From NCBI GenBank assembly GCA_012032075.1, contig JAAURU010000101.1, positions 1-9,779 of the forward strand: DNA of 9,779 bases, in the 5' to 3' direction. Each line of letters opens with the position of its first letter. The first letter of the stretch is position 1. Positions 1 through 7,500 of the stretch are shown in pieces. The notes under the pieces are model-generated. The model was not told where the DNA came from. It was given only the letters and a program-made list of their open reading frames with translations, and did no database searches. The position numbers were made by a program, and so were the translations under genes. The DNA comes from Flavobacterium sp. Lineage in GTDB: Bacteria > Bacteroidota > Bacteroidia > Flavobacteriales > Flavobacteriaceae.

Positions 1-1407
1 AATTTCAAAACCTGCTTCGGTTGTTATATTTTCTTCTGGAGTTAATGCTAAATTTCCATACGGACCATATAATTGGTATAAACTAGGCGTTATATAAGCT
101 GTACTGTAAGAAGATACTATTCGTAATGGTAATTTTTCAAAAGTATAACTTGGATTTATGTTATACACTAATTTACTACCATATTCGCTATGATTATTGT
201 ATCTGGCACCAGTGTTAATATTAAATCCAAAATTAGAATTATAAACTAATGTTGCATAAGGATCTACTAATGAAAACTTAGCTTTTTCTCTCACTACATC
301 TGTATATTCATCTTGCTGCTTCATGTCAAAATATTGAAACTGTGTTCCTAAAACAAGATACAATTCTTTAGAAAAAGTATATTTATTAAAAGCATCAACA
401 TTGACACTTCTAGAAGCATAATCATAACGATCAACTGTTCCAGAAAACGAATTTGAAAGTTGCAAAACACGATTTATTTCTGATGCAGCTGTATTGATTA
501 TAAATTCACCCTTATTGTATTTGTATTTTGGGGTAAACCCAATTCTAAATTGTTCAGATGTACTTGCATTATTCAAATCATCAGCAAAAGCTGCAAATCC
601 TGCAAAAGAATTATCGAAAGTAGTTTTTAATTTATCATAATTACCAAAGAAGTCCAAGCTAAGCTTATCGTTTACTTTAAAACCCACTTTCTGCATCACA
701 TTTACTCTAGAAAAAATATCAGTTTCAAAATTTTCACCAGCAGCTTCCGAAAAACCTCTTGTCTCTGAACTATTAAGTGAAGTCAAATAGCTCACTTTTC
801 CAATTGTTCCATTCACTAAAAAACCTTGACTAAAATCATTGGCATCAATGTCTTTTTTAGAAGCATCATTTTGTGTCCCAATGTTTAAAAAAGCACTACC
901 TGTAATTTCTTTTTGAGATGCTTTTTTCAAAGTAATATTAATTACACCAGTAGCTGCACCAGAACCATAAAGTGTACTGGAAGAACCTTTTAAAATTTCA
1001 ATTTTTTCAATTTGAGACACATTGAGTAATCGTAAATCGTATTCCGAATTAATATTGGAAGCATCATTCATGGGAACACCATCAATATAAATAGCTACTT
1101 GTCTATTTCGACCTCCTCTGATATAAATTCCTTGATTTTTACCATTAGCAGAATGGTTTCCGTTTATCTCAATTCCAACAACCTGACTCAAAATAGTTGC
1201 TAAAGATTGCCCTTTTTTGTTTTCTAAATCTTTTGCAGAAATGACTTCGATAATTTTTCCAGACTTTTCTTTTTCTTGTTGGAATTTTGTGTCACTCACA
1301 ACCACTTCTTTAAGTCGTGTTATTTGTAAAGAATCTGTTTCTTGTGCATAAGAAATACTAGTTAGGAATACTGCACACACACACCACTTAATAAACTTTG
1401 CGTTCAT
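1..1407 (-). CDS. btuB: TonB-dependent outer-membrane receptor, BtuB-like (C-terminus cut by window edge)
   Basis: The frame is open from an ATG at 1407 to the window edge (469 codons), so the last strands of the barrel lie outside. The start follows an A/T-rich leader and gives a signal peptide ending near SYAQ (about residue 22). A TonB-box-like stretch, LKEVVVSDT, comes next. The plug domain spans roughly residues 45-165 and carries the usual motifs: IYIRGGRNRQVAIYIDGVP, then IEKIEILKGSSSTLYGSGA, then GVINITLKK. The rest reads as alternating beta-barrel strands. TonB receptors import large scarce ligands across the outer membrane using energy from TonB-ExbBD. Cobalamin is inferred as the ligand because the leader is a cobalamin riboswitch and a BtuF/BtuC-like pair lies divergently upstream. 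The family call is firm; the ligand is an inference from context. The symbol btuB is by analogy. Confidence 0.93.
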   Translation of the reverse strand, partial: MNAKFIKWCVCAVFLTSISYAQETDSLQITRLKEVVVSDTKFQQEKEKSGKIIEVISAKDLENKKGQSLATILSQVVGIEINGNHSANGKNQGIYIRGGRNRQVAIYIDGVPMNDASNINSEYDLRLLNVSQIEKIEILKGSSSTLYGSGAATGVINITLKKASQKEITGSAFLNIGTQNDASKKDIDANDFSQGFLVNGTIGKVSYLTSLNSSETRGFSEAAGENFETDIFSRVNVMQKVGFKVNDKLSLDFFGNYDKLKTTFDNSFAGFAAFADDLNNASTSEQFRIGFTPKYKYNKGEFIINTAASEINRVLQLSNSFSGTVDRYDYASRSVNVDAFNKYTFSKELYLVLGTQFQYFDMKQQDEYTDVVREKAKFSLVDPYATLVYNSNFGFNINTGARYNNHSEYGSKLVYNINPSYTFEKLPLRIVSSYSTAYITPSLYQLYGPYGNLALTPEENITTEAGFEI

Positions 1408-1465
1408 TTTTAGTTATTAAATAATTTTTAATTAAAAGGGAGAAAAGCACAGCATTACCCATACT

Positions 1466-1489
1466 CAAACTTTTTTTCCCGAAAGTTTG
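1466..1489 (-). other. Hairpin between riboswitch core and btuB start
   Basis: A perfect 8-bp inverted repeat (CAAACTTT at 1466-1473, AAAGTTTG at 1482-1489) with an 8-base loop lies just 3' of the riboswitch core and about 60 bases before the btuB start. It is not followed by a U tract on the minus strand, so it does not look like an intrinsic terminator. It could be the 3' peripheral hairpin of the aptamer or part of the expression platform. The sequence shows the stem; the role is inferred. Confidence 0.45.
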
Positions 1490-1496
1490 TTACTCA

Positions 1497-1740
1497 ATGA
1501 ATAAGGCAGGTCTCCTGGCTCGCGTCTTGTTATTTACCTTCCCATTTTTTAAGTTAGAAGTAGAAGTATGAAGTTAGAAGTAATATACTTTCTAAATTCT
1601 AAGTTCTAAATTCTAAATTATCTAACAGTGGTTTTGTAGATAATAACAAGCGTTATAGCTTACAGTTGCGGGTACAGCTTAGGTTTTGCACCTAATTCCC
1701 TTTTAATGTTGTTTTGAAAATTCAGAAACAACAACCAAAA
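1497..1740 (-). promoter_or_regulatory. Cobalamin riboswitch controlling btuB
   Basis: Read on the minus strand, the segment holds the hallmarks of the cobalamin riboswitch family in order. AAAAGGGAA is followed by a small stem (TTAGG...CCTAA), then ACCCGCAACTGTAAG, then CCACTG (the B12-box half). After a long insert come TGGGAAGG and finally GAGCCAGGAGACCTGCC at about 1505-1521. An upstream stem (TTGTTGTTT...AAAACAAC) matches the usual 5' peripheral helix. Binding of a cobalamin normally shuts down expression of the downstream gene, here the btuB-like receptor starting at 1407. Ends are approximate. No terminator with a U run is visible, so control of translation is more likely than control of termination, but this is inference. 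Confidence 0.93.
1545..1625 (-). repeat. Repeat-built expanded arm inside the riboswitch
   Basis: Between the conserved CCACTG (1626-1631) and TGGGAAGG (1537-1544) blocks there are about 81 bases where compact family members have only a short loop. The plus strand shows AAGTTAGAAG twice (1551-1560, 1571-1580) and then a run of TTCTAAATT/TTCTAAGTT units (about 1590-1618). The two halves are imperfectly complementary (TTAGAA/TTCTAA register), so the insert can fold into one long hairpin extending the arm. The core on both sides is intact, so the aptamer probably still folds. Confidence 0.75.
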
Positions 1741-1748
1741 TTCGAGTG

Positions 1749-1756
1749 CAAATGTA
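1749..1756 (-). promoter_or_regulatory. Probable -7 promoter box for the riboswitch/btuB transcript
   Basis: On the minus strand the bases read TACATTTG, a match to the Bacteroidota -7 consensus TAnnTTTG. It lies about 10 bases upstream of the first recognisable riboswitch helix. No good TTTG -33 box sits 19-21 bases upstream, so the call rests on the -7 box and its position. Confidence 0.45.
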
Positions 1757-1798
1757 GCTATTTTTTGGAAGTATCCTAATAAAAACAAATAGAAGTAA

Positions 1799-1906
1799 TT
1801 ATTTCTTCTTTCTATATTTTCTAAATAATATAATGACTCCAATAATTATATGAAGAGCAAGTATAGTGTAAACGGCAGCCATAAATTCTTTTGAATCGGT
1901 ATTCAT
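1799..1906 (-). CDS. Small single-pass membrane protein, function unknown
   Basis: A 35-codon frame starts with ATG at 1906 and ends with TAA at 1799-1801. It has a polar N-terminus (MNTDSKEF), one hydrophobic helix (about residues 9-27, including YTILALHIIIGVIILF) and a strongly basic tail (RKYRKKK). This charge pattern suggests one inner-membrane helix with the basic tail in the cytoplasm. A TAnnTTTG box lies 16 bases upstream of the start, which supports real expression. The gene sits between the btuF promoter and the riboswitch promoter, on the same strand as btuB. I do not recognise the family. The shape resembles small accessory subunits of membrane complexes, but nothing shows which one. 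A chance frame cannot be excluded at this length. Confidence 0.55.
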   Translation of the reverse strand: MNTDSKEFMAAVYTILALHIIIGVIILFRKYRKKK

Positions 1907-1922
1907 AGTTTTATTTTTAAAG

Positions 1923-1930
1923 CAAATATA
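1923..1930 (-). promoter_or_regulatory. -7 promoter box for the 35-residue membrane protein
   Basis: On the minus strand the sequence is TATATTTG, an exact TAnnTTTG match placed 16 bases before the ATG at 1906. The implied leader is only about 10 bases. The -33 region has no clear TTTG. Confidence 0.45.
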
Positions 1931-1994
1931 GTATTGATTTTTAAAACAGATTAGAAACTATTCACTCACTTTCTCATAATCTCATTCAAAATAC

Positions 1995-2002
1995 TACTTT
2001 TG
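1995..2002 (+). promoter_or_regulatory. -7 promoter box for the btuF-btuC unit
   Basis: TACTTTTG matches TAnnTTTG and lies 14 bases before the ATG at 2017, implying a very short leader. There is therefore no room for a riboswitch on this side, unlike the divergent btuB transcript. The -33 element is poor. Confidence 0.45.
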
Positions 2003-2016
2003 TAAAAAGATTCTTC

Positions 2017-3150
2017 ATGAAGTATTTCTATATCGCAAGTATTACTATTTTATTTTTGTTTACCAATTGTAAGCAAGCAGAAAAAAAGGCTGAAACTAAA
2101 AGTCAAACTACTAATAGTATTACACATGCCAATGGCTTTTCCATCGAAAAATATACCGATTTTTCTATTCTAAAAGTTACCAATGCCTATCCTGAAGCAT
2201 CCGAAAGTTATACTTATGTTTTACATAAAAAAGAAGTAAAAACTTCCTGATAGTTTGAAAAAATACATACCTATTGAAATTCCAGTAAAAAAGATAATCG
2301 TAACCTCAACTACTCATATTCCTTCTTTAGAAATGTTAGGTGTTGAGAATTCTTTGGTCGCTTTCCCTTCAACAAATTATATTTCTTCTGAAAAACAAGA
2401 GCTTTAATAGATAATGGAAAAGTTAGAGAAATTGGGAATAACAATTCTTTAAATACTGAAGTTATTTTGGATATCCAACCCGATTTAATCGTTGGTTTTA
2501 GCGTAGATGGAGACATGAAAACGTTTAAAAACCTAGAGAAAAGCGGACAAAAAGTAATTTTTAATGCCGATTGGACGGAAAAAACTCCTCTTGGAAAAGC
2601 AGAATGGTTGAAGTTTTTTGGTGCTTTGTATGATTTAGATACTAAAGCTGATGCATTATTTACAACTATTGAAAAAGACTATAACGAAGCATTGGCTCTT
2701 GCCAAAAAAACTACTGTAAAACCCACTATTTTATCAGGAGCTATTTACGAAGACAAATGGTATTTACCACAAGGTGATAGTTGGGCTGCATATTTTTTAA
2801 AAGAAGCCAACGGAAATTACCTTTGGAAAGATACAAAAGGAACTGGAAGTTTAGCCTTGTCTTTTGAAACGGTTTTAGATAAAGCAAAAGAAGCCGATTT
2901 TTGGATTGGTCCTGGACAGTTTTCATCTATGAAAGAGATTTTAGATAAAAACCCTAATTACAAATACTTTAAAGCAGTACAAAATAATAAGGTTTATAGT
3001 TTTAGTTCCAAAAAAGGAAAAACAGGTGGTGTTATTTATTACGAATTAGCTCCAAACCGACCTGATTTGGTATTAAAAGACATAATCAAAATAATACATC
3101 CTGAAGTATTACCCGATTACCAACTCTATTTTTTTGAAAAACTTAAATAA
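2017..3150 (+). pseudogene. btuF: BtuF/FepB-type periplasmic binding lipoprotein, frame broken by two compensating A-tract indels
   Basis: The frame starts at ATG 2017 with a lipoprotein signal (hydrophobic residues 4-16, probable lipidated Cys18 in LFTNCKQ). Translation is continuous to 2242, where one extra A in the tract 2238-2242 causes a stop at 2248-2250. The homologous frame continues from 2243 (LPDSLKKYIPIEIPVKK, then IIVTSTTHIPSLEMLGVENS). It needs one more A in the tract 2391-2395 to return to the original frame, which then runs to 3150. The repaired product is 377 residues, normal for this family. The Peripla_BP_2 fold is recognised from TSTTHIPSLEMLG, IQPDLIVGF and WIGPGQF. It would capture cobalamin or an iron chelate in the periplasm and pass it to the permease 21 bases downstream. 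Sequencing error or real phase variation could equally explain the indels. The family call is strong; the ligand is inferred from the riboswitch-controlled receptor next door. Confidence 0.85.
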
Positions 3151-3171
3151 TGTAATTTTGATTTTCAAAAT

Positions 3172-4200
3172 ATGCAACAATCCAAAAAATATACGTTTCT
3201 ATTTCTAAGTTTACTTTTAGTATTCGTTTTATTATTGATTACTAATATAACTCTTGGTTCTATTTCTATTCCTTTTAAAGAAGTAATTTCTAGCTTATTT
3301 GGCAAAACCATGCAAAAAGAAAGTTGGGAAATAATTCTTTGGAATTTTCGATTACCCAAAGCTATAACTGCTATACTGGTAGGTATTGGTTTATCCATAA
3401 GTGGTTTATTAATGCAAACACTATTTCGCAACCCTTTAGCGGGACCTTATGTTTTAGGCTTGAGTTCAGGAGCTAGTTTGAGCGTAGCAGTAATTATTCT
3501 TGGTGTTGGCATTTTACCAGCAGCCTTCACTTCTATCTTTTTATCGAATTATGGTATTGTGGTGGCTTCCAGTTTAGGAAGCTTTATAGTTTTGCTAGCT
3601 GTTTTAGTTGTGGCTAAGCAATTAAAAGATACAATGGCCATTTTAATTGTCGGATTAATGTTTGGTAGTTTTACAAGTGCTTTAGTTTCTGTATTATCCT
3701 ATTTTTCCACAGCCGAACAACTGCAAAAATTCACTTTTTGGTCTATGGGAAGTATTTCCAATCTCACTTGGAGCGAAATAATCTTATTAGCGTTTTTTGT
3801 ATTCCTTGGCACATTGATTAGTTTCTTAGTAATCAAACCCTTGAATGCTTTACTTTTGGGCGAAAAATACGCAAAAAGTATTGGAATAAATTACAAAAAA
3901 ACCCGATTTCTAATAATAATAGCTACCAGTTTATTAGCAGGAAGTATTACGGCTTTTGCAGGACCTATTGCTTTTATTGGTTTAGCCGTACCACATATTA
4001 CAAAATTAGTATTTCAAACTAGTAATCATCTAATTTTAGTTTTTGGTACAATTGTAGTGGGTGCTATCATCATGTTATTTTGTGACACTATCGCACAAGT
4101 ACCAGGAAGTGATTTTACTTTACCTATAAATGCCATTACATCCATTATTGGAGCACCTATTGTAATTTGGTTGCTAGTAAGAAAGCGAAAGATGGGGTAA
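3172..4200 (+). CDS. btuC: FecCD/BtuC-family ABC transporter permease
   Basis: The 342-residue product is close to the usual family length and is almost entirely hydrophobic, with about nine or ten membrane helices. Family signatures are clear: GLLMQTLFRNPLAGP at residues 78-92, LGLSSGAS at 95-102, and GPIAFIGLAVPH at 264-275, near the loop that contacts the ATPase. It begins 21 bases after the binding-protein stop, so the two are surely co-transcribed. It forms the inner-membrane channel for cobalamin or an iron-siderophore. The permease family is certain. The cobalamin assignment rests on the neighbouring riboswitch-controlled receptor. No ATP-binding subunit follows it, so the BtuD-like partner must be encoded elsewhere. 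Confidence 0.93.
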   Translation: MQQSKKYTFLFLSLLLVFVLLLITNITLGSISIPFKEVISSLFGKTMQKESWEIILWNFRLPKAITAILVGIGLSISGLLMQTLFRNPLAGPYVLGLSSGASLSVAVIILGVGILPAAFTSIFLSNYGIVVASSLGSFIVLLAVLVVAKQLKDTMAILIVGLMFGSFTSALVSVLSYFSTAEQLQKFTFWSMGSISNLTWSEIILLAFFVFLGTLISFLVIKPLNALLLGEKYAKSIGINYKKTRFLIIIATSLLAGSITAFAGPIAFIGLAVPHITKLVFQTSNHLILVFGTIVVGAIIMLFCDTIAQVPGSDFTLPINAITSIIGAPIVIWLLVRKRKMG

Positions 4201-4302
4201 TGAGGAAGGTTGTCTGTTTTCTGTTATGGGTTATCCAATCTTCTTTCTTTTTACTTGCCGAACCAATTCTAGTGTTTTTTGTGCAGCATAGCGGAAAAAA
4301 TG

Positions 4303-4330
4303 TATCGATAACTCGTGTACTGAAAACAAA
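4303..4330 (+). repeat. Solitary copy of the TATCGAGAACTCGT repeat
   Basis: The sequence TATCGATAACTCGTGTACTG followed by AAAACAAA matches the repeat found at 8959, 9158 and (reversed) 9731 with one change in its first 15 bases. It lies over 4.6 kb from the main repeat field, in the gap after btuC. This shows that the repeat is dispersed and not confined to the nuclease region. Confidence 0.7.
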
Positions 4331-4432
4331 TGCTCTTATACACCACTTTCATCAATTCAAATCTTCTATATGAAATTTATTAATCATTTTATGCCGAGTG
4401 TTTCTAAAACCTTTCTTTTATATTAATAAATT

Positions 4433-4461
4433 AATACCTCAAAAAACAGGTAAAAATACCT
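4433..4461 (+). promoter_or_regulatory. Candidate operator upstream of the lodA-like gene
   Basis: AATACCT occurs twice, at 4433-4439 and 4455-4461, exactly 22 bases apart, with the inverted half AGGTA at 4448-4452 between them. The set therefore contains two overlapping inverted repeats. The second one, AGGTA-AAAA-TACCT, ends 23 bases before the -7 box, where a regulator could contact polymerase. The spacing of two helical turns suggests protein binding. No regulator gene is in the window, so the role is a guess. Confidence 0.35.
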
Positions 4462-4484
4462 ACACCAATTCCCAAGATAATTTT

Positions 4485-4492
4485 TAAATTTG
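4485..4492 (+). promoter_or_regulatory. Probable -7 promoter box for the lodA-lodB unit
   Basis: TAAATTTG fits TAnnTTTG and lies 86 bases upstream of the ATG at 4579. The -33 position lacks TTTG, which fits a promoter that needs an activator or an alternative factor. Confidence 0.4.
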
Positions 4493-4578
4493 TAAGGATG
4501 TTCTAACAATTACTGCTATTACCACTACTATACTACTTAACGTAGCCAAGTAATTACTAACATCAAAAAAAACTATAT

Positions 4579-7500
4579 ATGGACAACAAAAAACAAAACA
4601 TGGAAAAACCAACTGCAAACAACGTAAAATGTTGGGACAGTAGTGGCAGTAATGAAGTAGTAACACAACGTCTGAAAGAGATGTTTGTAGAAATGGGACA
4701 AAAAACCCGAATCGAAAAAGGACAAAACCCAGCAGAACGTGCCGTTTTTAGGAAACAACATGGCATTGCTTACGGACAATTCGAAATCAATGAAGATATT
4801 GATGAAAAGTTTAAAATAGGAATTTTTGCAGGCTCTAATTACGATTGTGCCGTTCGTTTTTCAAGTGATACAGGACCAACATCTCCTGATTTACATACTA
4901 CTATTGGAGTGGGGTTAAAATTGTTTGGTGTAGAAGGTCCAAAACTTTTTGGAGAAGGGCCAACTGCCGATTTCATTTTTCAAAACATCGATCGTTTTTT
5001 TGCTCGTGATGCCCAACAAATGTGCACATTTACAACTGCTGGTGTTGTGGATAGAGATTACGATACTTATATCAACAAACATCCAGAACTGGCTAGTATT
5101 TTGCAAGCCATGATGAAAGAAGAAGCCAGTGTTTTAAGTGCTGGTTATTGGGCCATCTTACCTTTTCAATTAGGAGCCACACAAATTGTAAAATACCGTT
5201 TGGTTCCTGATGATACTTATAAAGGAGCTCCTTCTGATGATGATAATTATTTACGATTGGATTTAGAAAGACGTTTACGCAATGGTGACGCAACTTTCCG
5301 ATTTGAAATCCAATTGCGAACTAATGAGGCAACCATGCCACTTAATGATGCACAAGTGGTTTGGAGTACCGAGGAAAGTCCGTATATCTGTATTGCGAAG
5401 TTGCATTTACCGCAACAAGACGTAACCGCTATTGGTCAGTCTGAATTTGGAAGTAGTCTTTCTTTTAATATTTGGAGAACTTTAGAAGCGCATAAACCTT
5501 TAGGTACTATTGCCGACGCTCGAAAAACAGTGTATGCAGCAAGTGCTGAAGCCAGACATCAAGCTAACGGACAACAACTGCAAGAGCCAAAAGAAATAAA
5601 TCCACATTTTAGAGATAACACAGACGAAGAAAGTACCTGTATCGTTAGAGCAGGAATTTATCCACCTATTGGTGTGATGCGTGTGGGAAGCAGTGAAGAA
5701 GAGTATTTCATAGGACCTTTGGTTGACGAACCTGAAGCAAAAGAAGATGTCTATGCCTATCGTGATAAAACAGGAGCTATAAAAAGACAGGCAGCCCAAT
5801 TTCGCATTTATGGTTTTAATGCGGCTGGAAAAGCAATTAAAGAATTAACTATGGATAATGCTAAAATTACATGGCACTCTCATTTGGCTAACCAAAAAGC
5901 CTCTTGGTATCAGTTCCAAATTGCCTTAGACATTCCAGATGCTTCTGATCCAAATGTTCCCCCTTCGTTACTACGAAATATTGATGTAAAAGACCGTTCT
6001 CAATTATTAATTGATGGTGGAAAAGAAAGCATTTCAGAACCTAATGTAACTAAAGGCAAAAAGTTTAAAGGTAAATTCATGGGCAAATCGGTGTATTTAG
6101 GAGAAATGCATACCGATGACAAAGGACGCTTAGTAATGCTTGGTGGTCATGGAAAATCGGAAAACATAAAAGGAGATAGAGCCATTACTTTTGCCAATAA
6201 CGAAGGATGGTATGATGATATGTCAGACGGTCCAGTTACCGCTACAGTAGAATATGAAGGAGTTGCGCTAAATGTAGATCCTGCTTGGGTAATTTGTGCT
6301 CCACCAGATTATGCTCCTATGCAAAAATCAGTCCGTACTATGTGGGATTTGATGCGAAGTGTGGCTGTAGAATCGGGAATGTTAGCTAGACCAGCTAGAC
6401 CTTCTTTCTGCAAAGACATCTTGCCTATTTTTGAAAGAATGACCAATCTACAATGGGTCAATGCAGGATTTGCAGGAGCTTTTGGTTGGGGTGGTCAATT
6501 CAATTATACCAGTGTAGAATGGGTTAAAAAATTAAATGATCCTTCTTCTGCCAACTTAGAAATGCGTCGTACTATTTCCAATAATTTCCGCAGATTTGAT
6601 CAATCTGGTGCGGAAGCTCCACAATTATGGCCTTGGCTATATGGAGATGCTGTTGCTATTCCTACATTAGGATCAGTAAGGCAACATTCGACCTTATCAC
6701 AGTTGCAATTGGAATTTTTAGACCAATGGGTCGAAGGTGATTTTGATGCCGATTTTGTAGATAAAACAGGTTGCCCTTACACTCCACCCACTAAAAAAAT
6801 TGAAGATTACACTATAGCAGAACAACCCGATATGCTAACCAAAGCCGCTATGGATTTCTGTTTGGCAGATGCTTTTCACCCGGGTTGTGAAATGACTTGG
6901 CCTATGCGAACATCTGGTATGTATATGGCTCCTTTCCGATTGAAACACGCTCCTAAAACTCCTAAAACCGATTACCATTATTATGGTTCTACTATGAATA
7001 GTGATGTCTTAACTTTACCAGCTGGTCCTTTATTAGGTGGTCAAGTACCTGGTGGGGTTACTCGTTGGATGGCTATTCCGTGGCAAACCGATACTGCTAG
7101 TTGTAGAGATGGTTATACTACGGCTTATGATCCGTATTTACCCACTTTCTGGCCAGCTCGTGTGCCTAATAATATTTTGAGTGAAGAACGCTATAAAGAA
7201 ACAATGGATTCCCATTTAGATGAAGAAACTAGAAGAGAAGCCTTTGCATTTCGCTATTTTTGGTTGGATGATTTGCCTTTAGATGGAGCAGCACCTACAC
7301 AAACCAATCAGATTAATGCTATGGTGAAGTATTTTGACAAGTTAGCCATTGTACAACCTCGTCCAGGAGTAACTGATAATCCTAATTTTCCACCCGAAAT
7401 GCAAATTGGTATAGTTCCAAATGAAGTACAAAACCAACTGTTATTAAAAGAGGCAGAAACGCGATTAAGAAAAATCTTAAAGGACAATAAAAACTTGGAT

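Larger units (their letters stand above)
4201..4578 (+). other. Gap between btuC and the lodA-like gene
   Basis: These 378 bases hold no convincing gene. A 57-codon frame opening right at the btuC stop (4202-4373) has unremarkable composition and overlaps a stray copy of the dispersed repeat (4303-4330), so I do not call it. The second half holds the likely control region of the downstream gene, with TACCT/AGGTA elements at 4433-4461 and a -7 box at 4485-4492. No strong transcription terminator for the btuFC unit is visible. Confidence 0.6.

Noticed and set aside
1791..1809. Small hairpin (AGAAG/CTTCT) followed by T-rich sequence on the minus strand after the 35-residue gene
   Set aside because: The stem is only five bp with a nine-base loop and a broken T run, too weak to call a terminator.
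1660..1842. 60-codon minus-strand frame across the riboswitch start
   Set aside because: It covers the conserved riboswitch core, the probable promoter and the 3' end of the small membrane-protein gene. The encoded sequence looks like translated non-coding RNA.
4202..4373. 57-codon frame starting at the btuC stop, with a hydrophobic N-terminus
   Set aside because: It overlaps a dispersed repeat copy, resembles no family I know, and its hydrophobicity follows from the T-rich sequence. Probably chance.
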